From the IMG/VR virus record IMGVR_UViG_3300025687_000010, positions 1 to 42,977 of that record: a DNA stretch of 42,977 bases. One strand, 5' to 3'. Under the pieces are notes generated by a model. It searched no databases and was not told where the DNA came from. It worked only from the letters and a program-made list of their open reading frames with translations. The position numbers and the translations under genes were made by a program. The DNA comes from a virus. Numbering within the stretch: position 1 is the first letter of the stretch; each line of letters starts with the position of its first letter. This document shows, in pieces, positions 25,701-32,395 of the stretch.

Positions 25701-27462
25701 GATCAGAGTCTATCAGGCCCATCCGGACCTTCTTGCCTCGTTCTCTCACGAGACACAGGGCAAGGATCATCCGATCTGGTCACTCATCACCAAGGCCAAC
25801 GAGGCTCTCAAGTTCGGCGCCACAAGAACCCCGGACTTCGCCGTGCGCAACGTGATCCGTGACCTCGGTAGCGCCTTTGTTGGCGCATCGAGCATGATCT
25901 CAAACCCGGCCGACGCGGCCCTGTTCCTGCAAAACTGGTCGGTCATGCTCTTCAAGACGCTGACCGGCAAGAATTTCTACGATGAGCACTACAGGAACTG
26001 GGTCATGTCCGGTGGCGGCATGTCTGAGTTCGTCTCAATCGGGCGCTCCGGTGCCCACCAGACGGCGCGTGCCATAGCCGCCAGGGGCAAGCCACTCCAG
26101 ACCGCAAGGTCCGGTAGCCTGTCCGACATCAGGCTGGGCATGGCATCGTTCATGGATGCCCTCACCGAACTGTCGACCCGCGCCGAAACCATGACGCGAC
26201 TCGCCGTATACCGCACGAGGGTCAAGCAACTTGAGGCCCAGCACCCCGGCAAGGCGAGTGCCATCATCAGAGAGATCGCCGCTCTTGACTCTCGTGATGC
26301 CACGATTGACTTTGCCCGGGTTGGCAAGAAGGCGGCCGCAATCAACCGCATCTCGGCGTTCTTCACCGCTGGTATCGGCGGCAGTGACAAGATGGTGCGG
26401 AGCATGTTCAGCCCTCAGTCGAACACCAATAGCACGATGATGCGCGGGTTTATCGGCCTGACCATCCCGTCCCTGGTCTTGCACTACCTCAACAACGACG
26501 AGGAGTGGTACCAGAACAGGGCTACGTGGGAGAAGAACCTGTTCTGGATGGTTAAGGTTGGCGACCGCATCATTAAGTGGCCCAAGCCGTTCGAGTACGG
26601 ATTGATCTTCGCCTCGTTGCCTGAGCGGATGTACGACTGGATCGCACACAACGACCCCCGCGAGGCCAAGGCACTTGGCGAGATGTTCGCACAGCAGGTG
26701 TTCGGTGGCACGCTGGACCCGGGAAGTGCCGTCTTGGGCGCTGGCGGGTTCTTCGGCGCCATGGTGCAGACCTGGGTGAACAAAGACGCCTTCAGGGGCG
26801 AGAAGATCATCAAGGGCAGTATCGAAAACCTCAAGGCACCGTACCAGTACACGGCCTCGACCTCAAACTTCGCAAGGTACCTGTCCAAGGTCCTCTACTC
26901 GAAGAACATTGAGTTCTCACCGGCGAAGATCGACTTCCTGGTGAGGGGCTCGTTCGCTGGGGTCGGGCAATACGGACTCGACCTGCTTAGCCTGCCCGGC
27001 TACGCGAAGACGGTTGAGCCAGATGTCCAGCCGCTCTCAAGGAAGATTCCACTGGTTAAGTCCTTCACCTCTGACGCTGAGGCGGCGTACGGCAGGTACT
27101 CAGAGGAGTTCTACGAGCTGTATAGCAAGACCAAGGAGGCGGCGTACACGTGGAACGAACTTGCCGACAGGCGGGCCACCAATGAAGAAAGGGCCACCGA
27201 GCTTGACCGCTCCGGCCACTACATGATAATGCACAAGTTCATGTATAATGCCGTGGCCAAATCGAGAGCGCTTTCGGCCACTATCGAGGCCATCACGTAT
27301 GACCCCGACATGTCTGACGACGTCAAGCGTGAGAAGATCAGGCAGATCAGACAGCAGAGGGAGCTGTTTTACCGTAGCATGGTGACGCAGTTCCATGAGA
27401 GCGTAAGCAAGGCGAGGGCGGCGTCCGTTCAGGGCGCAAAGAAACTCAGGAGGCAGGGATAA
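19744..27462 (+). CDS. Giant ejected transglycosylase / polyvalent internal protein (2572 aa)
   Basis: This is the largest gene, about 18% of the genome. Residues ~45-165 are a lytic transglycosylase (SLT) domain: catalytic Glu75 in VPESGG, GGMQVMW at 95-101, AAYHDGMG at 152-159. It would cut a peptidoglycan path during DNA entry. Hydrophobic Gly/Ala-rich segments follow (GGAIGSSLPLFLGGALGANA). Residues ~866-885 have an 18-bp tandem repeat (PATGAG). Residues ~910-958 are a histone-H1-like Lys/Ala/Pro tract, followed by a coiled coil (~1033-1100). Residues ~2140-2230 resemble the phage LPD38 domain (TRAETMTRLAVYR; ATIDFARVGKKAAAINRISAFF). GTG start after AGGAG. A T7 gp16-like role is inferred from position and domain; T7 gp16 is only about half as long. 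Confidence 0.85.
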   Translation: MPFDITDYAKKDDVYPTGKGGYGSEPPPVKVRDYTGMTVPDKYAKVWERSGDYITRAANKAQVDPAIILSLVVPESGGDPTAVSMQETKFGNAYGGMQVMWPAAKDMGYDVNSDAEWRKMVMDNPQVGFDAGAKYIKLLLNRYKGNLRYAVAAYHDGMGTIDAQIKAGNGITRGKNGAWHEKKFFETYSNLRGTPHDLESFSFPVSDGLVRSSSGVPYVGTPGADFRWQAGQSRVLQKPSEKAFVEWKLGRSLRQKAEQKQYGPGWYKKLEDESGMLGVSDTDFINRAGENAERLNGIGESGFSDFLDAVAQGAVKSFVLGGVYLGAIGNRMGLGRGLLDASLGVTSWADDYFKVNQEGFWTGLGGAIGSSLPLFLGGALGANAASMIATRYGARLASVFGMSLAEGGAVIPAAQRLAIIAGKAADTSKKFGLSTKGIGFAAGQAVPEAIIEAGSTYAEAKNRGWTDEDALVAAHKTLGGNVPAVAIMDFPYALYGGNWFARLLGASITEGLQEIIQGNISEAALEDKDWSGVFDPRGKEMEFIYGAIVGGMLHSMNPAAYERELTKEEQEQVDTFVAKLDSQMDEVSNPVKKAEVGGIDVRSDMGVEAAERRVTLEEYAAGASDEKLEKDIQGRVDEIENMTRQMEGLDPETQGNAIEWLKGQILKQRDALSTLTHEQLVREVQRGVFGRKGVSKAQSAEDLRNLILDTANHASKKGSITKNEALHLILATGALLREDAASSDFLNELESVFPGVKKLREAYDAKKALEAARLAEEGKTSTPGSETDVDDRTDPRTGREEDRETTIQRLKLDLENNRHIVSNPDDYSDVAVEAAQLDIERDEAALVRLGVDPNVAPEETPGPAAGAEPATGAGPATGAGPATGSAPVPKVLPSTPLLTGGAPAPLLPAPAKKEPVKKTLSAKKKPVKKKLPAKKTLAKKKTAPAKKTLVKKKRPKRLGSVVNWLNGEWARIDESQKHSPAEKNRLKQEAINEVLTSENPDVRHTVEEWLRDHVGVGVFDTTGPAAEDVQAAKKSLKAKAKAKKKENEYQTEGRRRKARAQEKKTAEEQKKREAEIRAEKKAIEEEKSKKKARFGKVKEPREPGEFTEPVDLGEPLTDKAGLERARAAEDELSKLLEEEKEKFYAGERGERTKPGIRRKRNGSLDYKLDQGVRRGRKSALTLTDETRYLPEGYEEMPTWSLRWTDPQGNKHEELFNSKSRALAFLEELEGGLLPTKAQARARIFAIEDALEDVRGRIRSYLNRAKPVGTVSSKEEARIIGMEEASAAARAEEGVEEGAVVEQGAPVDLYTGEQIGQHDVTARKTSGVKLADNEVLMYDLSTGGYTVVSLSSLAKFTEEEADLMSPEEAIEMITLMGLQDEEAGLVPGLSRADIESGAFPPKRINKDGTRQYSLDMILHAMGRDSILGQELTARQTTELVEANLDEAIRRTELAYQRQVALYRQKKRRIDSDLRNSDPAIRDRAMRDLKEIEARGREIAEFRKQLQKIKDQKQTSRQYLMGRLKRQKVLIERHSKLMKELDKLPSVPGSVERADAISAEINAIRDELARLTSIIEALNVPNGKLYDISSIFGMLFDMRALKRAFGGVYSKKWRKSLEYSPIRNAPSSQAMSDEHNAKVQAGRGKSAGRYLNEVYTDWVDADHMAKYVIEEHAGGSEISRALLERGLSPYHILRGSVKGWAAAYNYFLRNGVRDPKTGERIDGNMGIEEILKHHKISGNLSKFSQLNQYMKARRLLGLYDMDPKRFTGWTADEMQDQLRMWRGAVAEADADIIGAADKISQFMNATIKFSNKNGIHSDEEVLRITENPGGLASQGDAFYAPLYEAMDKEVTMGGDISRNAISGTKPLGTIDRNTAIMDPVDAAIRVSAQRINAAYMNNAKLRIAQALDLLGIDELGHEIDPRSSEGRTIITNRVKGALIKFGMSETDASQKIDAILSNSATADDIGVKIWIDSVDLADDMIAFFDDGKIRVYQAHPDLLASFSHETQGKDHPIWSLITKANEALKFGATRTPDFAVRNVIRDLGSAFVGASSMISNPADAALFLQNWSVMLFKTLTGKNFYDEHYRNWVMSGGGMSEFVSIGRSGAHQTARAIAARGKPLQTARSGSLSDIRLGMASFMDALTELSTRAETMTRLAVYRTRVKQLEAQHPGKASAIIREIAALDSRDATIDFARVGKKAAAINRISAFFTAGIGGSDKMVRSMFSPQSNTNSTMMRGFIGLTIPSLVLHYLNNDEEWYQNRATWEKNLFWMVKVGDRIIKWPKPFEYGLIFASLPERMYDWIAHNDPREAKALGEMFAQQVFGGTLDPGSAVLGAGGFFGAMVQTWVNKDAFRGEKIIKGSIENLKAPYQYTASTSNFARYLSKVLYSKNIEFSPAKIDFLVRGSFAGVGQYGLDLLSLPGYAKTVEPDVQPLSRKIPLVKSFTSDAEAAYGRYSEEFYELYSKTKEAAYTWNELADRRATNEERATELDRSGHYMIMHKFMYNAVAKSRALSATIEAITYDPDMSDDVKREKIRQIRQQRELFYRSMVTQFHESVSKARAASVQGAKKLRRQG
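22348..22401 (+). repeat. Tandem 18-bp coding repeat (three copies)
   Basis: Three copies with period 18 start at 22348, 22366 and 22384 and encode PATGAG-type units within the giant ejected protein. The last copy diverges. It sits just before the Lys-rich tract and probably forms a flexible linker. Confidence 0.7.
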
Positions 27463-28418
27463 TGTCGCTGATTGCCAGGGTCCACACTTCCGGGCTCTCC
27501 CCCGGAGATTCCAATGACATCGTCAAGGTCACGGATGAGCTCAACAACATCATCGGCCTCGGCGTCAATAACATCTACGACCGCCAGGGGTCGGCGTCGG
27601 CCTATGCTGGGGCGAGGGACATCAGCCTCGTTGAGAACGCCACCCAGATCGACACCAACACCACTGCCATCTCCAACAACACTGCCGATATCGCAACCAA
27701 CACTGGCAATATCGCAACCAACGCATCGGACATTGCCAACCTCCAGCAGAACGTCCTGACCCGGTCGGACTCGTCTAGTACGTGGCAACCCACGTTCGCT
27801 GACCTCGATGGCTACTACGCCGTCTACGAGATCAATGGGTTCACTGGCCCGGCCACCATCCAGTTGCCTGATCCTGGCCCAACCGACCCTCAGAGGGAGA
27901 TAGTGATCCTGTCGTCACGAGGAGACCCGTACCCCATCACGATCGACGCATCGAACACATCACTAGAGCACGACACTATCATCCGCAATCGGTGGGGGGG
28001 CCTGGGGTTCATCAGGCTGATGTCCATCCCGAGTGGCGTGTGGAAGGTCATAGATGGCAACTTCAACGACATTGCGCTGGTTGACCATGGCGCCATGACT
28101 GGTGCGGTCTCTCTCGGTTGGGACGACATCAGCGCCAACGATGTCATCAACCTGACCGGCCAGAGCACTTCCGTACAGATCACCTTGCCGACCCCGACCT
28201 CAGTCGATGAGGGCGCTCAGATTGCATTCGTCAGCGACGAAAGAAGCGCCGGTGCTCACGTATCAATCACGCCAGTGGCGTCCAGCCTCAGCGACCAGAC
28301 GGTTGGAGCGGAAGCCCTTTTCTCGACAACGCTTGCCGGGTACGTCAAGTACATGGTCCTCTACAACCAATCAAACTACTACTGGTACCCCGTCCAGGAC
28401 AACAGATTCACACCATAA
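27462..28418 (+). CDS. Tail fibre/attachment protein 1 (318 aa)
   Basis: Residues ~60-105 contain Asn/Thr-rich heptads (IDTNTTAISNNTADIATNTG), the usual trimeric coiled coil of fibre shafts. The C-terminal part is beta-rich with aromatic tail residues (YYWYPVQDNRF). The N-terminus is a short globular part that likely attaches to the tail. TAATG joins it to the giant protein gene. It may be the stem that carries the longer fibres downstream. Confidence 0.78.
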   Translation: MSLIARVHTSGLSPGDSNDIVKVTDELNNIIGLGVNNIYDRQGSASAYAGARDISLVENATQIDTNTTAISNNTADIATNTGNIATNASDIANLQQNVLTRSDSSSTWQPTFADLDGYYAVYEINGFTGPATIQLPDPGPTDPQREIVILSSRGDPYPITIDASNTSLEHDTIIRNRWGGLGFIRLMSIPSGVWKVIDGNFNDIALVDHGAMTGAVSLGWDDISANDVINLTGQSTSVQITLPTPTSVDEGAQIAFVSDERSAGAHVSITPVASSLSDQTVGAEALFSTTLAGYVKYMVLYNQSNYYWYPVQDNRFTP

Positions 28419-28428
28419 GGAGACCCCG

Positions 28429-28743
28429 ATGTCTGACGGCCGGATGGAAACAATCGAGAGAGACATAAGGGAGATTAAGAGGGCTGTCTCGGAGATCGGA
28501 GCTTCACTGGCAAGACTGGAGGGCTCTGAAGACGCTTTTCATGAGAACGTGTGCAAGAGGCACGTGTCACAGCTCACGGAGCACGACAACAGGTTGAAGG
28601 TGGTCGAGAGGAAGGTTGAGAACAAGTGGCCGTCGCTGATATTCGCCTTCCTTGGGTCGATGGCGCCGCCGCTTGTGATCCTTGCCTTCTTCCAGAAGCA
28701 GATCGTTACAATCTACCGACTAGCGGAGATGAGTAGTGGCTGA
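28429..28743 (+). CDS. Coiled-coil membrane protein between fibre genes (104 aa)
   Basis: Residues 5-65 form a heptad coiled coil (METIERDIREIKRAVSEIG; LTEHDNRLKVVERKVENK). Residues ~70-95 are a hydrophobic membrane segment (PSLIFAFLGSMAPPLVILAFF), followed by a short amphipathic tail. AAGGAG precedes the ATG. The layout (coiled coil, one C-terminal membrane helix) resembles XhlA-type membrane-associated lysis proteins, but the gene sits among fibres, far from the lysis cassette. It could be a lysis component or a membrane-targeted fibre accessory. Confidence 0.65.
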   Translation: MSDGRMETIERDIREIKRAVSEIGASLARLEGSEDAFHENVCKRHVSQLTEHDNRLKVVERKVENKWPSLIFAFLGSMAPPLVILAFFQKQIVTIYRLAEMSSG

Positions 28744-31700
28744 TCTAAGAAGAACCCGCGAAGAGATCAGGCACTGGGCCGCAGACGAGTGCCTGTCCAA
28801 GACGAACATCGAGGTGTACTCACCATCCGGTGATTACAATCCGGCCACGAAGAAGTATGTGGACGACAGGACGACGGGGGCTGGCCTCGGCGACGTATCC
28901 GGCCCGGGCATTCCCGTGGTCGATGGAAACCTCGCGTCATGGGACGGCACAACCGGAACCAGCATAGAGGACTCTGGTATCGCGGCCGCAGACGTTCTCA
29001 CGTGGGCCTCTCAGATTCACACTCACTCCAACTACGCCATACTTGAGGCCGTCGAGGTGGCCTACACCACCGCCCTCAACAACAAGCTCGCCGGTATCGA
29101 GTCCGGCGCCGAGGTCAACAACCTGTCTGACTTGGAGGCCGACGAGCTTACAGACGGTAGCGTCACGACACTGCACACCCACAACCACGACGACCTTGCA
29201 AGCATAGACCCCAACGAGCACATCGACTGGACGGCAACCACTGAGGACCTGGAGACCACCGGCACGGTGGAAACGTCACGCTTGTTCATAAACGGCTCCT
29301 CACTGACCATGGCCAACGCCAGACTCAACACACAGATAGACGGCGTCAGCGTCATGGCCCTCCAGTCCTACTACGACCAGGACCTGCACCGGTTCTCAAT
29401 CAAGGACAGGACGGACTCAAGCTGGCACGCCATGCTCGACTTCGTCATAACTGACCCAGAAGTGACCCACCCGTCTGGCCCTGCCGTTATCGTACAGCAG
29501 AACCTCGCCGTCTCCGGAGATTTCACGGTGGACGGTGCGATGTACGTTTTCGGCGGCCAAGAGGTGGTCGGTGACCTCCAGGTCGACGGCAACATCCGCC
29601 AGTGGGGTAGCTACATCGTCCTCAACGACCAGACCGGGCACTCCGGGTACGGCGACGGGACCGTCTACTTCAACGACCCCAATGACGTTGTGGGCACGGA
29701 TCAGGCGTACCTGAGGGTGCAGTTGGACACGACCACTGGCATACCGGACAGCGCGTCAGGGCAACCGGCAGGCTCTTTCTTTCTGAGTCACGGCCTGAGG
29801 GCGCAGGGCGACATTAGCGTCGGGTCAATGTTGCCGTCCGGCACTGCACGCAGGGTCTACTTCTACGATCTCAGCGGGTTCGAAGAGTATCTCGAATACG
29901 ATGACACCACGAACATGTTCACGTTCTCAGACAACCTCACTGTTGATGGTGGCGTCAACGTGGGCGGCCTACTCTCGGTAGAGAACAGCTCGCTGTCGTC
30001 TCAGTCGACCAGCATCGTCCTGATGATGGACACCCTCACCGACCTGAACGGCATGCCAGCCTACTCGATAGGCGCTGGGCCCACCAGCTCCGAGGGGTTC
30101 ATTGAATATCGCTCAGGCACGGCGCTGACAGGGCTTCACGGGCACAGGTTCACTGTCAACGGGATCGAGGTCCTCACTATCAGGGGCGATGGGCGCGTTG
30201 GCATCAACAACTCGTCACCGGCCTACTCCCTGGACGCCACAGGCAACGCCAACTTCACTGGATCTGGCTCCTTTGGGGGCTCCCTGTCTTCCGGTGGCAC
30301 GTTCTCTGCCGTGACCTCAGTCCAGGTTGGGTCGACCACCATCTTCTCGACGGCCACCAGTGAGATCGGAACGGACCTGTATGTCGACGGGTCGCTTTAT
30401 GTCGACACGATCGACGAGAGAACCTCTGGCGCTGGCGTCACCATCGAGGGCGTCCTGATAAGGGATGGCGGGCTCTCTGCGTCTGGCATTGACATAACCT
30501 CAGCCCCGGAGCTGACGCTACCGATCTCGCTCTACGACCAGATATTGGTTGAGCACGGCGGCAGTACGATGAGGGCTGACGTTGGTCTTTTGCCCAGCAA
30601 CACCGGTGTGTTCCCATTCTTGACCCTCACCGACACGACGCAAGATCAGATAAGGTTCCCGTCTAACGGCGGCATCGGCATCGGCGCCACCAGCCTGCCT
30701 AGCGGCAACGGTCCGTCCGTTATCTGTCTTGAGGACTACGGCTCAACGATCTCGATACCTGACATCTCGGACAGCATCCTCAACACCACCATCGGGGTGG
30801 GTGAGGCGGGCGCCGGTCTTGGCTTCTCCGGCGATGTGCAGACCGAGGGCAAGTTCATCGTCGGCCGCAGTGACCATGTCGCCGGGACCAGCCAGCGGAT
30901 TTCGTTTTTGAATCTCGGAGGGGACGGGACGCTGTCCTACAACTCCGTCGATGGGTTCTCGTTCTCACCGGCCCTGCCGCAGACCGAGACGCTCCCTGAT
31001 CAAACAGGGTACGGGGGGCGCTACCTCAAGACTGACGGGAGCACTGCCACGTGGGAGGTTGTGGCGGCCTCTGGTGGCGGCTCTAGTGAGTCCATTGAGT
31101 TCGAGGTCTATAATGACAGCGGGGCCACGATCTCGTACGGAGACCCCATCAGGCTCACCGGTACGTCGTCTGGCGGCGTGCCTGTGGTTGAAGCCATCAA
31201 CGCTGGGGCTGGATACCCGTGTCACGGCCTGATGAAGGAGCCCACCCTCACTGGCAACTCTGGCGTAATGGTCGTCGAGGGCATCATGGACACGTTAAAC
31301 ACCACCCCTTACGCCATCGGCACCAAGTTATACATGAGCGACGTTGCCGGTCTCACCGACTCGCGCCCGACCGGGTACGTCCAAGAGGTGTGCACGACCA
31401 TAAACCGAACCAACCCCGGCAAGGTGTATGTCAGGTGTGGGTGGGTGCAAGAGCAGGAGCACCTCGCGGAGGGGTATATCGTCATAGGCGACTCCAACGA
31501 TGAGGCGTCGGAGGCCACGCTCTCATCAGCCATTGACGCTCTCAGCGAGATAGGGGGGATGGAGCCCCCCAGCTCCGGTTCTCTGGGCCAGATTCTCACC
31601 AACGACGGGGACGGCACAGCCTCATGGCAGACGTTCAGTGCCGGTGCCGTGTCTCCGGGCGACATCATTGATGACGGGCACGCTCTCTACATTCCGTCGT

Positions 31701-32395
31701 CGTACGTCAACACCGGCCCTATGGTCTCGTCTGGCACGCACATCGTCGTAGCCACAACCAACAGTCCGTTCATTAACGGCGTGGCCAGCACCGGCGATGA
31801 CTCTGAGATCAGGTTCGCAACCGACTCCAGCAACGGCACCATCGGTCTCAACCTGTCCGACAACAAGTTCCACTTCTCTCGTGGAATCTACATCGACGGT
31901 GCGGCTGGTTCACTTGAGATGGACAAGGGGTTGACGCTCGGGGCACTGAGCGAAGAGACGACTGCGTCTGAGGTCGAGCTGTACTTCGGGGCCCAGCACC
32001 TCACCTGGAGCATCCCCTCGTTGAAGTTCGACTCGGACAGCGAGGGTGCGTCCGGCGGCGCCTTCATTCTCAACCGCCCCCTTTACGTTGACGCGATCAA
32101 CTCGTACACTGGCGATCTGGTGATGAACTCCGTCGGTCTTGACGGCGGCAACCTCACGCTGAACAAGGACGGCAATGCCGTAAGTAGCTTGTTCCTCTCT
32201 GAGACCGACGGCAAGATCGAGTACGACACGGCAACGCAAGTCGTTACAGTAGACAAAGATACGACGATTGACGGTGACTTGGTGGTCACCGGCTCGATAA
32301 GCGCCATCGGCGGGATCGGCGTCAAGACGGTTGAGATCGACTGCGGTACGATCACAGCCCCGACGGCAAACATTGACTGCGGGAGTATTGTATAA
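28736..32395 (+). CDS. Long tail fibre protein (1219 aa)
   Basis: A Gly/Ser/Thr-rich beta protein with classic fibre signs: an N-terminal YNPATKKYVDDRTTG segment, THSNYA and THNHDDL collar-like motifs, and repeated short motifs (LPDQTGYGGRYLKTDGST; SGSLGQILTNDGDG). Residues ~784-905 are a domain that reappears in the next fibre (GDPIRL...GGVPVV...LYMS). GTG start overlaps the previous stop and follows GGAG. The C-terminus ends CGSIV. The receptor is unknown. Confidence 0.8.
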   Translation: MADLRRTREEIRHWAADECLSKTNIEVYSPSGDYNPATKKYVDDRTTGAGLGDVSGPGIPVVDGNLASWDGTTGTSIEDSGIAAADVLTWASQIHTHSNYAILEAVEVAYTTALNNKLAGIESGAEVNNLSDLEADELTDGSVTTLHTHNHDDLASIDPNEHIDWTATTEDLETTGTVETSRLFINGSSLTMANARLNTQIDGVSVMALQSYYDQDLHRFSIKDRTDSSWHAMLDFVITDPEVTHPSGPAVIVQQNLAVSGDFTVDGAMYVFGGQEVVGDLQVDGNIRQWGSYIVLNDQTGHSGYGDGTVYFNDPNDVVGTDQAYLRVQLDTTTGIPDSASGQPAGSFFLSHGLRAQGDISVGSMLPSGTARRVYFYDLSGFEEYLEYDDTTNMFTFSDNLTVDGGVNVGGLLSVENSSLSSQSTSIVLMMDTLTDLNGMPAYSIGAGPTSSEGFIEYRSGTALTGLHGHRFTVNGIEVLTIRGDGRVGINNSSPAYSLDATGNANFTGSGSFGGSLSSGGTFSAVTSVQVGSTTIFSTATSEIGTDLYVDGSLYVDTIDERTSGAGVTIEGVLIRDGGLSASGIDITSAPELTLPISLYDQILVEHGGSTMRADVGLLPSNTGVFPFLTLTDTTQDQIRFPSNGGIGIGATSLPSGNGPSVICLEDYGSTISIPDISDSILNTTIGVGEAGAGLGFSGDVQTEGKFIVGRSDHVAGTSQRISFLNLGGDGTLSYNSVDGFSFSPALPQTETLPDQTGYGGRYLKTDGSTATWEVVAASGGGSSESIEFEVYNDSGATISYGDPIRLTGTSSGGVPVVEAINAGAGYPCHGLMKEPTLTGNSGVMVVEGIMDTLNTTPYAIGTKLYMSDVAGLTDSRPTGYVQEVCTTINRTNPGKVYVRCGWVQEQEHLAEGYIVIGDSNDEASEATLSSAIDALSEIGGMEPPSSGSLGQILTNDGDGTASWQTFSAGAVSPGDIIDDGHALYIPSSYVNTGPMVSSGTHIVVATTNSPFINGVASTGDDSEIRFATDSSNGTIGLNLSDNKFHFSRGIYIDGAAGSLEMDKGLTLGALSEETTASEVELYFGAQHLTWSIPSLKFDSDSEGASGGAFILNRPLYVDAINSYTGDLVMNSVGLDGGNLTLNKDGNAVSSLFLSETDGKIEYDTATQVVTVDKDTTIDGDLVVTGSISAIGGIGVKTVEIDCGTITAPTANIDCGSIV

